Assembly (NCBI RefSeq): GCF_003443535.1 | Contig: NZ_CP031946.1 | Location: 3,165,001 to 3,229,000 of the forward strand | Length of the DNA: 64,000 nt | Direction of reading: 5' to 3' | Source of the DNA: Ruegeria sp. AD91A | GTDB lineage: Bacteria > Pseudomonadota > Alphaproteobacteria > Rhodobacterales > Rhodobacteraceae | Shown: one piece after another, positions 20,113 through 29,881 of the stretch | How the letters are laid out: every line of letters begins with the position of its first letter | How positions within the stretch are numbered: position 1 is the first letter of the stretch | The notes under the pieces: model-generated | The model's database searches: none | What the model saw: the letters and a program-made list of their open reading frames with translations, nothing else | Told to the model about the DNA's origin: nothing | Translations under genes and position numbers: made by a program

Positions 20113-20948
20113 GTCTTTTGCCCTTTAGCCGGAGCCTGATCGGCAAAGACGTGTTCGTCTGCCGGGAAGGTCCGGGCGCGGACTTCGGCGGCGTATTCTG
20201 CAATGGCCGTTTCGGCCAACGGACCCAGCTCGGCATAGCGTTTGACGAATTTGGGTTTGAAGGCGGTGAAAAAGCCCACCATGTCGTCCACGACCAAAAT
20301 CTGCCCGTCACAGCCCGCAGATGCACCGATGCCGATGGTCGGGATCGCAATCTCTTCGGTGATCTGGTTCGCCAGACCTTGCGGTACCTTCTCCAGAACG
20401 ACCGAGAACGCGCCAGCCTCGGTCACGGCGCGGGCGTCTGCCATGACGGCTTCAGCCTGCTCGTCACGGCCCTGCACCTTATAGCCGCCCAGCGTGTTGA
20501 TCGATTGCGGCGTCAATCCGATATGAGCCATCACCGGGATGCCTCGTTTCACCAGAAAGCGGATGGTTTCAGCCATTTCGACCCCGCCTTCCAGTTTGAC
20601 CGCGCCTGCACTTGTGTCCGCCATCAGGCGTGCGGCGTTACGAAAGGCTTGTGTCGGGCTTTCCTCATAGCTTCCGAAAGGCATGTCGATGACCATCATC
20701 GCCCTGTCCAGGCCGCGAGACACGGCTTGACCGTGCAGGATCATCATCTCCATCGTGACCCCCAGCGTGGAGTCCATCCCGTGCAGCACCATACCAACGC
20801 TGTCACCGACCAGAACAAAGTCGCAATGCGCGTCCATCAGGCGCGCCATTGGCGTGGTGTAGGCGGTCAATGAGACCAGCGGCTCGCCACCTTTTCGGGC
20901 GCGAATATCCTCGGCGTTCGGGGCTTTCTTGCGGGCGGTGGCGCTCAT
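20109..20948 (-). CDS. panB: 3-methyl-2-oxobutanoate hydroxymethyltransferase
   Basis: A 279-residue TIM-barrel enzyme, first committed step of pantothenate synthesis. Visible signatures include [53 protein letters not shown] and [11 protein letters not shown] 20948 with CAGGAG upstream is preferred over the longer frame beginning at 20984. Confidence 0.95.
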   Translation of the reverse strand: MSATARKKAPNAEDIRARKGGEPLVSLTAYTTPMARLMDAHCDFVLVGDSVGMVLHGMDSTLGVTMEMMILHGQAVSRGLDRAMMVIDMPFGSYEESPTQAFRNAARLMADTSAGAVKLEGGVEMAETIRFLVKRGIPVMAHIGLTPQSINTLGGYKVQGRDEQAEAVMADARAVTEAGAFSVVLEKVPQGLANQITEEIAIPTIGIGASAGCDGQILVVDDMVGFFTAFKPKFVKRYAELGPLAETAIAEYAAEVRARTFPADEHVFADQAPAKGQKT

Positions 20949-21117
20949 GGATCGCTCCTGCAGTATTATGTTGCAGTGCGGCATAGCAGATCGGACGGGG
21001 CCGAAGAAACCCCGGTTGCGCGAACATTCCCTTGATTGACCTCAGGTTTACAGGAAGACTGTCGGTAAAACGGCCCTGAAAACAAGGGCACAACCAGTTT
21101 CAGTAGGGAGAGTTCAC

Positions 21118-22605
21118 ATGACAAAATTCATGTTTCGGACATTTGCATCGACCCTGGCCGTAGGGGCCAGCCTGCTTGCCACGCAGGCTTTGGCCAAGTC
21201 GGACATCACTATCGCGATGCAGCTTGAACCCCCGCATATGGATCCGACAAGCGCCGCAGCGCAAGCCATCGATTCGGTGGTCTATACTAATGTTTTCGAA
21301 GGCTTGACCCGCTTCATGGGCGATGGTTCGGTTGTGCCCGGCCTTGCCGAAAGCTGGGAGATATCCGAGGACGGTACGGTCTACACCTTCAAACTGCACG
21401 ACGGGGTGACTTTCCATGACGGCACGACCATGGATGCAGAGGATGTCAAATTCAGCCTTGATCGCGCGACCGCCGAAGACAGCGCGAATGCACAGAAGGC
21501 CCTGTTTGCCGGTATTGAAAACGTGGAAGCGACGGACCCGCTGACCGTCAAAGTCACCCTGTCAGAGCCAAACGGAAATTTCCTGTTCAACCTGGCTTGG
21601 GGCGACGCAGTAATCGTCGCGCCCGAGAGCATTGAAAGCATCAAGACCAATCCAGTTGGCACTGGCGCCTATACCTTTGGCAACTGGGTTCAGGGTGACA
21701 GCATCACCCTGAACCGAAACCCCAATTATTGGGGCGAACAACCTGCATTAGAGACTGCAACCTTCAAGTTCATCTCGGACCCAACTGCCGCTTTTGCCGC
21801 CATGATGGCCGAGGATGTCGACGTATTTGACAACTTCCCCGCGCCAGAAAACCTGCCTCAGTTCGAGGCCGACCCGCGCTTTCAGGTTTTGGTCGGTTCG
21901 ACCGAAGGCGAAACGATCCTGTCCACCAACAACAAGCAACCTCCGTTTGACAGTATTTTGGTTCGGCAGGCACTGGCACATGCCATCGACCGGCAGGCCA
22001 TCATCGACGGCGCGATGTTCGGCTATGGTACCCCGATCGGAACCCATTTTGCGCCGCATCATCCGGCGTATGTCGATCTGACTGGCAATTCGGCTTATGA
22101 CCCTGAAAAAGCAAAGGCGTTGCTGGCAGAGGCAGGATTCGAAAACGGGTTTGAGACCACGTTGCATCTGCCGCCGCCGTCTTATGCCCGCCGTGGGGGC
22201 GAAATCATAGCGGCGCAGTTGGCCGAGGTCGGCATCACTGCCGAGATCATCAATGTGGAATGGGCGCAATGGTTGGAAACGGTGTTCAAGGGCAAGGAGT
22301 TCGGCCTGACTATTGTCAGCCACACGGAGCCGATGGATATCGGCATTTATGCGCGCCCTGATTATTACTTCCAGTATGACAGCACGGACTTTCAGGCGCT
22401 GATGGACACGCTGAACACTACCACCGACCCCGAAGAACGCACCCGTTTGCTGGGTGAGGCACAGCGCCTTATTTCAAGCGACTATGTCAATGGGTACCTA
22501 TTCCAGTTGGCCAAGCTGGGCGTTGCGAAAGTCGGAGTTCAAGGCCTTTGGGAGAATGCGCCCACCGCCGCAATCGATCTGACTCAGATCAGCTGGTCTG
22601 AGTAA
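21118..22605 (+). CDS. peptide/opine-type ABC transporter substrate-binding protein
   Basis: A 495-residue class C periplasmic binding protein (SBP_bac_5). The signal peptide ends ATQALA-KS, then comes LEPPHMDPTSAAAQAIDSVVYTNVFEGLTRF, the family core LAESWEISEDGTVYTFKLHDGVTFHDG and NRNPNYWGE, with the usual two-lobed arrangement up to the C-terminus. GGGAG precedes the start. It is the first gene of an operon that also holds a ligand-gated channel, two permeases, a fused ATPase and an aldehyde dehydrogenase. The ligand is unknown; family members bind peptides, opines, glutathione or nickel chelates. Confidence 0.92.
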   Translation: MTKFMFRTFASTLAVGASLLATQALAKSDITIAMQLEPPHMDPTSAAAQAIDSVVYTNVFEGLTRFMGDGSVVPGLAESWEISEDGTVYTFKLHDGVTFHDGTTMDAEDVKFSLDRATAEDSANAQKALFAGIENVEATDPLTVKVTLSEPNGNFLFNLAWGDAVIVAPESIESIKTNPVGTGAYTFGNWVQGDSITLNRNPNYWGEQPALETATFKFISDPTAAFAAMMAEDVDVFDNFPAPENLPQFEADPRFQVLVGSTEGETILSTNNKQPPFDSILVRQALAHAIDRQAIIDGAMFGYGTPIGTHFAPHHPAYVDLTGNSAYDPEKAKALLAEAGFENGFETTLHLPPPSYARRGGEIIAAQLAEVGITAEIINVEWAQWLETVFKGKEFGLTIVSHTEPMDIGIYARPDYYFQYDSTDFQALMDTLNTTTDPEERTRLLGEAQRLISSDYVNGYLFQLAKLGVAKVGVQGLWENAPTAAIDLTQISWSE

Positions 22606-22666
22606 TAGTACAGCCTGCGCCGCGCTGGGCGGCCCGGCCTTCCATTGTGTCAGGGTGTTCTCACGC

Positions 22667-23737
22667 ATGTTCTTGCTCCACGCCATTCCCGTCTTGGTTT
22701 TAGGTGTTTTCCTGGTGTTCAGTTCTTCGGTCGCCGCCACGGCTCAGAATGTGTTGGGTGGGCGGCTGGATGCCCTGTCCGGAACGCCCGAGAACCCGTT
22801 GGATGTTGGGATCGGCATTCGCATCGATCAGATCACCGGTGTTGATCAAAAGGCTGAAAACTACGGCGCGGTTGTGGTCTTGCGGGTGGAATGGACCGAT
22901 CCTGCGTTGGCGTTTGATCCTGAGGAACAGCGGAGGGATGTCCGGGTCTTCAACCCACCCGACCTTGCCAATCATGCCGCAAGTATCGGTTCTGTTCTGC
23001 CGGCTTTTGTCATTCACAATCAGCAGTCCAACAAATGGATTCACGAATCCGCTGCATCCCTGCGATACGACGGACGGGTGCTGTATGTCGAAAAATCGTC
23101 TCTTACACTCCAGGCGCCACATTTTAATTTCCGAAAATACCCGTTCGACACGCAGGAGTTTCATTTCGAGGTCGTTTCGGTCTTTCCGTCTGAATACGTC
23201 ACTTACCATCCGTTGAACGAATTCTCTGGCCTCGGAGATCAGCTGGGCGAAGAAGAGTGGATTTTGAACAATGCCCGGTTGGAAACGTCCAGGGTCCTGG
23301 GGCTATCCGGCAAAGAAAGCGATCAGGTCGCGCTTGTTTTTGAAGGCAATCGACATCTGACATACTACGTCATTCGGGTTTTCCTTCCGATGCTTGTCTT
23401 GATCTCGGTCGGCTGGGCGCTGTTTTTTCTGGATGAATACCGCCGGAGGATCGAGATTGCAGGCGGCAACCTTCTGGTCTTTGTCGCGTTCAACTGGGCA
23501 ATATCCGCTGATCTGCCCAAGCTGGGTTATCTGACTTTTCTGGATTTTGTCCTTCAGTGCATGTTTCTGATGACCGGGGCGCTGATCGTGTTCAACGTCG
23601 CACTGCGACGACTGAAAGTGTCCGGCAAGGAGCGAACGGCGCGAACCCTGGACAACTATGCGATCAAATGGATCTATCCACTGGGGTATGCCGCGATCGT
23701 GGCCTATGCGGTTTCTGCTTTCCTTCTGGTGCCTTAG
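22667..23737 (+). CDS. prokaryotic pentameric ligand-gated ion channel (Cys-loop receptor homologue)
   Basis: A 356-residue protein (ATG 22667; GTG 22655 would add four residues) with a signal peptide ending near VAATAQ. The extracellular beta domain begins VGIGIRIDQI and has LRVEWTDPALAFD. The Pro-loop at about 152-166 (APHFNFRKYPFDTQEF) matches the GLIC/ELIC RYPFDSQ-type motif and, as in bacterial members, lacks the two Cys-loop cysteines. Four membrane helices follow: M1 about 234-255, M2 262-284 ending in SADLPKLGYLTFLDF, M3 289-312, M4 333-355. The intracellular M3-M4 loop is only about 20 residues. Bacterial members gate cation or anion flow on protons, amines or calcium; the ligand here is unknown. 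It sits between the binding-protein and permease genes of an ABC operon. Confidence 0.9.
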   Translation: MFLLHAIPVLVLGVFLVFSSSVAATAQNVLGGRLDALSGTPENPLDVGIGIRIDQITGVDQKAENYGAVVVLRVEWTDPALAFDPEEQRRDVRVFNPPDLANHAASIGSVLPAFVIHNQQSNKWIHESAASLRYDGRVLYVEKSSLTLQAPHFNFRKYPFDTQEFHFEVVSVFPSEYVTYHPLNEFSGLGDQLGEEEWILNNARLETSRVLGLSGKESDQVALVFEGNRHLTYYVIRVFLPMLVLISVGWALFFLDEYRRRIEIAGGNLLVFVAFNWAISADLPKLGYLTFLDFVLQCMFLMTGALIVFNVALRRLKVSGKERTARTLDNYAIKWIYPLGYAAIVAYAVSAFLLVP

Positions 23738-23777
23738 ACGCTGGACCCGCGCGTGATGTGACCCTAACGTGGTGCCA

Positions 23778-24725
23778 ATGCTCCGCTACGTCCTCAAACG
23801 ACTGATTTCCTTGCTTGTCAGCCTGGCCGTCGCCTCGGTGGTCATCTTCGCGGTGATCGAGGTCGCCCCGGGTGATCCGGCATCGTTCATGCTGGGCGTC
23901 AACGCGCAGGAGGACACGCTGGCCGCGTTGCGGGTCGAGCTGGGTTTGGATGGGTCCAAGATACAGCGGTACCTCAATTGGGTGGGTGGCATGCTGGGGG
24001 GCGATTTCGGCACCTCATACACCTACCGCACGCCAGTGTCGCAGATGATCGCGGACCGGCTTTGGGTGTCGTTACCCTTGGCACTTTACGCGCTGACTCT
24101 GTCCACCTTGATTGCCTTTCCGGCCGGAATCTATGCCGCTGCGCGTCGGGGCAAACCGGGGGACCTTGCAGTGATGGGGGCGACGCAGCTTGGGATTGCT
24201 GTGCCCAATTTCTGGTTTGCGATGATGCTTGTGCTGATCTTCGCTATCAACCTGCGCTGGTTCAATGCAGGCGGGTTTGTGGGTTGGGGCGACGGAGTGT
24301 TAGCGGGCCTGCATTCGCTGACCTTGCCTGCTGTGGCTCTTGCCCTGCCACAGGCTGCGATTCTGGCGCGTGTCATGCGGTCGGCATTGCTGGACATTCT
24401 GGGTGAGGACTTCATGCGTACGGCTCGGGCCAAGGGCCTGTCCCGCCGTCAGGCCCTTTGGCGGCACGGGGTGCGAAATGCGCTGATCCCGGTGATGACC
24501 ATCATAGGCTTGCAGTTTTCCTTCCTGCTGGCGGGATCGATCATCATTGAACAGGTTTTCTATCTGCCGGGTCTCGGGCGGCTGGTGTTTCAGGCCATTT
24601 CTGCCCGAGACCTCATCGTTGTGGAATCGGTCGTGATGCTGCTGGTCTTTGCCGTGATAACTGTAAATTTCCTTGTCGATCTTGCTTATGCGGCCGTGGA
24701 CCCAAGACTGAGAAGCAGGACATGA
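23778..24725 (+). CDS. ABC transporter permease, DppB type
   Basis: A 315-residue inner-membrane protein with six helices and the permease EAA-type segment EDFMRTARAKGLSRRQALWRHGVRNALIPV. The N-terminus MLRYVLKRLISLLVSLAVASVVIF is typical of DppB/OppB. ATG 23778 is chosen over GTG 23769. It pairs with the DppC-type permease that follows through an ATGA overlap. Confidence 0.92.
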   Translation: MLRYVLKRLISLLVSLAVASVVIFAVIEVAPGDPASFMLGVNAQEDTLAALRVELGLDGSKIQRYLNWVGGMLGGDFGTSYTYRTPVSQMIADRLWVSLPLALYALTLSTLIAFPAGIYAAARRGKPGDLAVMGATQLGIAVPNFWFAMMLVLIFAINLRWFNAGGFVGWGDGVLAGLHSLTLPAVALALPQAAILARVMRSALLDILGEDFMRTARAKGLSRRQALWRHGVRNALIPVMTIIGLQFSFLLAGSIIIEQVFYLPGLGRLVFQAISARDLIVVESVVMLLVFAVITVNFLVDLAYAAVDPRLRSRT

Positions 24726-25537
24726 GCCGGAACCTGATCCTTGGAGCTTTGCTGTCGTCGCTGGTGGTTCTGGCCGCGTTGGTCTCGTTCGTCTGGACCC
24801 CCTACAACCATGCCGTGCTGAACATTCCCGATAAATTGCAGCCACCAAACGGGCAGCATTGGTTTGGAACCGATCATTTCGGCCGCGACATGTTCTCGAT
24901 GATCATGGTCGGTGCACGTACGTCGATTGCGGTGGCGCTGGTGGCCGTCGGCATCGGCATGGCACTTGGCGTTCCTCTTGGCCTGGCAGCGGCCGCGCGC
25001 AAAGGCTCATGGCTGGATGAGGTCATCATGCGTGGCAACGATCTGGTCTTCGCTTTCCCGTCACTGGTGATCGCCATCCTGATCACGGCAGTCTATGGCG
25101 CCGGAGCGATCAACGCCATTGTTGCGATCGGCATTTTCAACATCCCCGTCTTTGCCCGGATCACTCGCGGGGCAGCTTTGTCACTTTGGGAGAGAGAGTT
25201 CATCCTCGCCGCCCGTGTGTCGGGCAAAGGAGTGGCGCGGATATCAGCGGAACATATTCTGCCCAATGTCGCCAATCTGCTGATTGTGCAAGGGACCATC
25301 CAGTTCAGCCTTGGTATTCTGGCCGAAGCGGGACTGTCATATGTCGGCCTGGGCGCGCAGCCTCCGACGCCCAGCTGGGGCCGGATGCTGGCAGATGCGC
25401 AGACGATGGTCAGTTTTGCCCCGCATTTGGCTCTGATTCCGGGGCTGGCGATCATCGTTACAGTGCTGGGTCTGAACTTGCTGGGCGATGGTCTGCGCGA
25501 CTGGCTGGACCCTCGGATCAGGGTGGCGCGGGCATGA
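24722..25537 (+). CDS. ABC transporter permease, DppC type
   Basis: A 271-residue permease with an N-terminal helix, the DppC-type HWFGTDHFGRDMFSMIMVGARTSIAVAL and the EAA loop EREFILAARVSGKGVARISAEHILPNV. Overlaps the upstream permease and the downstream ATPase by four bases each, so the three are translationally coupled. Confidence 0.93.
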   Translation: MSRNLILGALLSSLVVLAALVSFVWTPYNHAVLNIPDKLQPPNGQHWFGTDHFGRDMFSMIMVGARTSIAVALVAVGIGMALGVPLGLAAAARKGSWLDEVIMRGNDLVFAFPSLVIAILITAVYGAGAINAIVAIGIFNIPVFARITRGAALSLWEREFILAARVSGKGVARISAEHILPNVANLLIVQGTIQFSLGILAEAGLSYVGLGAQPPTPSWGRMLADAQTMVSFAPHLALIPGLAIIVTVLGLNLLGDGLRDWLDPRIRVARA

Positions 25538-27132
25538 GTTTGTTGCAGATTGAAAACCTGTCGCTGATGATCCACGGAACACCGATCCTGAAACAGGTCA
25601 GCCTGTCCATTGCCCCTGGTCAGATCGCGGCCGTGACAGGTGAAAGCGGCTCGGGCAAATCGATGACCGCTTTGGCGGTGATGCGATTGCTGCCGCATGG
25701 GGCCAGCGTGGAAGGTGCGATCCGGCTGGACGGTCAGGATCTGCTGACACGGTCAGAATCCGATATGTGCACTTTGCGCGGTGCGGCCATGGGAATGGTG
25801 TTCCAGGAACCGATGACAGCGCTCAATCCGGTGAAAACCATCGGTGAACAGGTGATGGAAACGATCCTGATCCACAAGGCGATGCCCCAGCCTCAGGCCC
25901 GAACACGCGCCGAAGAGGTGCTGACCCGCGTCGGCCTGCTACCTGATCGGCTCCCCCTTTCACGCTACCCGCATGAGCTGTCCGGCGGGCAAAGGCAACG
26001 CGTGGTCATCGCCATGGCCATCGCTCTGCGCCCCAAGCTGTTGATCGCGGACGAGCCGACGACAGCGCTGGACGTCACGACACAGGCGCAGATCCTCGAC
26101 CTGCTCAAGGGTCTGGTGCGCGAATATGACATGGGGCTGCTGATGATCACCCATGATCTGGCCGTTGTCTCTGATATGGCGGATCAGATCACCGTCATGC
26201 GCCACGGAGAAGTGGTTGAAAGCGGGGCCACACAGCACCTGCTGCGTCACATGCAACACCCCTATTCCCGAATGCTGTTCGAGGCGTCTGGCCATCAGGT
26301 CACTTTGCCGGAACCCGCGCAACCACAAACGTTGCTGGAGGTAAGCCAAGTTGTCCGGGACTACCGCCTGCCCCGAAAAGGCCTGTTGGACGCGCCGCGC
26401 CATCACCGGGCAGTGGATGGTGTCAGTTTCTCCCTCAACCGGGGGGAGCGGTTGGGTTTGGTAGGTGAATCCGGATGTGGAAAATCGACCCTAACGAGGG
26501 CAATATTGGGCCTGGAGGACGTTCAGTCCGGCCAGATCCAACTGGGTGGTCAGCCGGTTTTCACTGGGCACAAACCCAACCTTGCAGTCCGCCGGAAGAT
26601 GCAGGTGGTGTTTCAGGATCCATATGGCAGCTTCAACCCCCGCCACCGTGTCGCGCGCCTGATCACCGAGCCTTTCCATTTGCTGGACACCCCGCCAACC
26701 GGATCAGAACGACAGGATCAGATATCTGAAATTCTGACGGCGGTCGGCCTCGGCCCCGACGACGCGGGCAAGTACATCCATGAGTTTTCGGGCGGGCAAC
26801 GACAACGGATCGCTATTGCACGCGCCCTGATCATTCGGCCCAAACTCATATTGTTCGACGAGGCGGTTTCGGCCCTCGATGTTTCGGTCCGTGCTCAGAT
26901 CCTCGATCTGCTCGCCGAACTGTGTGAAGCCTATGACCTGACCTATCTGTTCATCAGCCATGACCTGAGCGTTGTCCGCACGATCACCGACCGTGTGATG
27001 GTGATGCAGTCCGGGCGGATCGTTGAACAGGGTCAGACAAAGCAGGTGTTCGAAGACCCGCAGCACCTGTACACGCAAAGCCTGATTGCCGCTGCGCCCC
27101 AGTTGCCCGAGATAAGGCCACTGACGGCGTAA
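25534..27132 (+). CDS. fused dipeptide-type ABC ATP-binding protein (two nucleotide-binding domains)
   Basis: A 532-residue cytoplasmic protein in which DppD- and DppF-like domains are joined. Domain 1 (about 1-260) has Walker A GESGSGKS, signature LSGGQRQR and Walker [13 protein letters not shown]. Domain 2 (about 270-530) has [17 protein letters not shown] and [12 protein letters not shown]; the usual Glu after the Walker B Asp is conserved as DEA. ATG 25534 is set by the overlap with the upstream stop; the longer in-frame extension back to 25186 is a shadow inside the permease gene. Confidence 0.94.
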   Translation: MSLLQIENLSLMIHGTPILKQVSLSIAPGQIAAVTGESGSGKSMTALAVMRLLPHGASVEGAIRLDGQDLLTRSESDMCTLRGAAMGMVFQEPMTALNPVKTIGEQVMETILIHKAMPQPQARTRAEEVLTRVGLLPDRLPLSRYPHELSGGQRQRVVIAMAIALRPKLLIADEPTTALDVTTQAQILDLLKGLVREYDMGLLMITHDLAVVSDMADQITVMRHGEVVESGATQHLLRHMQHPYSRMLFEASGHQVTLPEPAQPQTLLEVSQVVRDYRLPRKGLLDAPRHHRAVDGVSFSLNRGERLGLVGESGCGKSTLTRAILGLEDVQSGQIQLGGQPVFTGHKPNLAVRRKMQVVFQDPYGSFNPRHRVARLITEPFHLLDTPPTGSERQDQISEILTAVGLGPDDAGKYIHEFSGGQRQRIAIARALIIRPKLILFDEAVSALDVSVRAQILDLLAELCEAYDLTYLFISHDLSVVRTITDRVMVMQSGRIVEQGQTKQVFEDPQHLYTQSLIAAAPQLPEIRPLTA

Positions 27133-27165
27133 AATCCTTTTTTAGAGCCTGATTGGAGGCCCAGA

Positions 27166-28617
27166 ATGACTCAGAAAACTTGGTTTGATCCCACCTTGTG
27201 CCTGATCGGCGGGCGCTGGACCCAAGCGGATACGGGCGACAGCCTGCCTTTGATCAACCCTTCAGACGGGACCGAGATTTGCCGAATCGCCCGAGGGTCC
27301 GAGGTGGATGTCGACGCGGCGGTCAAAGCTGCCCGATCTGCGTTGAAGGGTGATTGGGGGCGAAAGACGGCCTTGGAGCGCGGCCGTATCCTGACCCGGT
27401 TGGGCCAACTGGTGCAGGAACGGGTGGACGATCTGGCGCGGCTTGAGGCGATGGATGTCGGCAAACCGCTGACGCAGGCCCGGGCAGACGCGGTCGCCCT
27501 GGCGCGCTATTGCGAGTTCTACGGCGGTGCGGCGGACAAGGTGATGGGCGAGACCATTCCCTATCTCGATGGCTACACCGTCTATACCCTGCGCGAACCG
27601 CATGGGGTGACGGGCCATATCGTGCCCTGGAACTATCCGATGCAGATTATCGGGCGTTCGGTCGGGGCGGCGTTGGCCATGGGCAACGCATGTGTTCTGA
27701 AACCAGCGGAAGAGGCCTGCCTGACCGCGTTGGCCTTTGCCCATCTTGCGCAACAGGCCGGGCTGCCAGCCGGAGCATTGAACGTCGTGCCCGGTCTGGG
27801 GGCCGAGGCAGGCGCGGCGCTGTCCGGACATTCGGGTGTAAACCACATCTCGTTCACCGGTTCTGTTGCCACAGGGGCCCTTGTGCAGCAGGCGGCGGGA
27901 CGCAACGTGGTGCCCGTGACGCTGGAATTGGGCGGGAAATCCCCGCAATTGGTTTTTGACGATGCCGATCTGGATGCAGCGCTGCCGTTTCTGGTGAATG
28001 CGGGTGTCCAAAATGCGGGCCAGACCTGTTCCGCCTCATCTCGCATCCTGGTGCAGCGGGGCGTCTATGAGCAGGTCAGATCGCGCATGGCCAAGGCCTA
28101 TGAAGAACTGACCGTCGGGCCGGCGATGCAGGATCTGCGCGTTGGGCCGTTGATCTCGGACCGGCAGAGACAGATTGTCAGGGGCTTTCTGAAAACAGCC
28201 ACGGACCTGACTATCGCTGCGCAGGGGCAGATTGTCGATGACGCGCCAGAAACCGGAGCCTATGTCCGGCCCACTTTGTTCGCAGACGTGCCACCAGATC
28301 ATCAATTGGCACAGGCCGAGATTTTCGGCCCGGTTCAGGTTCTGATCCCGTTTGACACCGAAGAACAGGCTCTGACCATAGCGAATAGTACGGAATACGG
28401 CCTGGTCGCCAGCGTCTGGACGCGGGACGGTGCGCGACAGATGCGGTTGGCGAAAGCGCTGCACTCAGGTCAGGTTTTCATCAACAACTACGGTGCAGGC
28501 GGCGGCGTTGAACTGCCGTTTGGTGGGGTGGGAAAATCCGGCCATGGCCGCGAAAAAGGGTTCGAAGCTTTGTACGGCTTTTCACAGTTGAAGACAGTTG
28601 CCGCGTTTCACGGGTAA
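27166..28617 (+). CDS. NAD-dependent aldehyde dehydrogenase
   Basis: A 483-residue ALDH with catalytic Cys in NAGQTCSASSR, general base Glu in LELGGKSP, and IVPWNYPM and FTGSVATG in the NAD site. It begins 33 bases after the ABC ATPase with GGAGG upstream, so it is probably the last gene of the transport operon. It may oxidise an aldehyde derived from the imported compound, for example from an amine or amino-sugar; that is inference from position only. Confidence 0.9.
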   Translation: MTQKTWFDPTLCLIGGRWTQADTGDSLPLINPSDGTEICRIARGSEVDVDAAVKAARSALKGDWGRKTALERGRILTRLGQLVQERVDDLARLEAMDVGKPLTQARADAVALARYCEFYGGAADKVMGETIPYLDGYTVYTLREPHGVTGHIVPWNYPMQIIGRSVGAALAMGNACVLKPAEEACLTALAFAHLAQQAGLPAGALNVVPGLGAEAGAALSGHSGVNHISFTGSVATGALVQQAAGRNVVPVTLELGGKSPQLVFDDADLDAALPFLVNAGVQNAGQTCSASSRILVQRGVYEQVRSRMAKAYEELTVGPAMQDLRVGPLISDRQRQIVRGFLKTATDLTIAAQGQIVDDAPETGAYVRPTLFADVPPDHQLAQAEIFGPVQVLIPFDTEEQALTIANSTEYGLVASVWTRDGARQMRLAKALHSGQVFINNYGAGGGVELPFGGVGKSGHGREKGFEALYGFSQLKTVAAFHG

Positions 28618-28633
28618 CATTTACCCAGGCAGT

Positions 28634-28792
28634 TCAGATCAGCTTTGCTTCCAATGCGTGATTGCCCCAAATCTGTGATGTCCGCGTGGCAGAATGCCCA
28701 CTGAACCAACCTCCGACGACTTCGTCGGAAACCTTGGCGCTGGGGGGGAACTTTTGTCTGCCGCCGTCTGCCAGGATCACCAAGTCAAACTA
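28634..28792 (-). pseudogene. severed C-terminal part of the adjacent alpha/beta-hydrolase gene
   Basis: Directly after the amber codon at 28792-28790 the same frame stays open for 51 more codons to TGA at 28636-28634. It reads FDLVILADGG, then VVGGWFSGHSATR, which has the look of the end of an alpha/beta-hydrolase domain and includes a His suited to the catalytic triad. A single-base change (CAG or AAG to TAG) would account for the break. Either this is a nonsense-mutated gene or the amber is read through. Confidence 0.6.
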
Positions 28793-29794
28793 GACCCGAA
28801 CTGAATACGGCGCATTGATCCGGCCTGAATTCAGGTTGTACTTGTGCCAGTGTACCGGGCAGCTTAGGAAAACGACCTTGTTGAATTGTGCCCCCATCTC
28901 GGCGGCTTTCATGACGACATTGCAGCCGTGGCTGTGGGCAACCACATCGCAGCCGTGATAAGCCTCAAGATCTATCCAGTTTTTCAGGTGTTTGGCAGCA
29001 ATATGTCGGCCGCGGTCGGACCACCGGCCCTCCCATTCATAGTAGTTCCGCCCTGAAAAGATGTCGTTGCGATGCGGCTTGATGTAATTATGCAGATCTC
29101 CGACATGGGGATAGTACCATGTGGGGTCGGGATTGACTTCGAAGTGCGTGCCATGAACAAGAAGCAACCCCGGGACACCGGCTTTCTGTTGCGCGGGCGC
29201 CGTTGGAACCTTCGAACCCAGCGGGTCTGAAATCAGAGCGGACGACAACACAGTAAGCAAATCTTGCGAGAGCGGCTCCAACTGCGCCCAACGTGCCGTA
29301 AACACACCAAGCCAAAGACGTGGCGGAAAAGATTCCGGCGAATACAGTTTGAGGCACGAACTCAGTGCGGCAAGAGCAACAATTGAATCAGGGGCTGCCA
29401 GACCAAGCTTCAAAGCAGCGTCAATATGTTCGAGGTTCGGCTGTTCTTCTGCTGCTCTGATCGCCTCGAACAAACGTTGGTAATACCCCTCAGGCTCTGG
29501 CGAAGTAAGCAGGTCAACGGGCCTTAGGTCGCCGGGGCCAATAAAGAAACGCATGTATTCGTGGGCGGATATTTGGCGGTCGTCAATTGGTCGGAATCCG
29601 AGCATGACAAGCTGTTTGGACAGAACGGCATCGTCAGTTTCTTCCAAATCGCGGTCCAACAGGAAAAGGTCGCTGTCATTGTTTTCGGCTTGCAGAAACT
29701 GCGCGCGGGATATCAGGTATGCGGCGTAGGAAAAAAGTGAAAGCTCGTCTCGGGATCCGCCGGTTTCGTAGAAGTTCTTTGGTTCAAAAATCAT
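28790..29794 (-). CDS. alpha/beta-hydrolase-fold protein, truncated by in-frame amber codon
   Basis: A 334-residue cytoplasmic protein. Residues 1-205 are helical and not recognised. Residues 208-334 look like the first half of a lipase-type domain: LLLVHGTHF (oxyanion strand) and the nucleophile elbow VVAHSHGCNVV with Ser288. The protein stops after APYSVRV, before any catalytic His. The same frame continues with sensible sequence (see 28634-28792), so the intact product would be about 386 residues. It stands alone, convergent with the aldehyde dehydrogenase gene. Function unknown. Confidence 0.65.
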   Translation of the reverse strand: MIFEPKNFYETGGSRDELSLFSYAAYLISRAQFLQAENNDSDLFLLDRDLEETDDAVLSKQLVMLGFRPIDDRQISAHEYMRFFIGPGDLRPVDLLTSPEPEGYYQRLFEAIRAAEEQPNLEHIDAALKLGLAAPDSIVALAALSSCLKLYSPESFPPRLWLGVFTARWAQLEPLSQDLLTVLSSALISDPLGSKVPTAPAQQKAGVPGLLLVHGTHFEVNPDPTWYYPHVGDLHNYIKPHRNDIFSGRNYYEWEGRWSDRGRHIAAKHLKNWIDLEAYHGCDVVAHSHGCNVVMKAAEMGAQFNKVVFLSCPVHWHKYNLNSGRINAPYSVRV

Positions 29795-29881
29795 TGTATC
29801 TCAACCTTACTGCTCGTTGGGAATGCTTTCCAAACTAGCATCAGGTGAGTTGCTGACAAATGTTGAACTCGCCGCCGTGGT

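Noticed and set aside
25186..25533. N-terminal extension of the ABC ATPase frame
   Set aside because: It overlaps the DppC-type permease in another frame and has low-complexity content; ATG 25534 gives the family N-terminus and an ATGA overlap.
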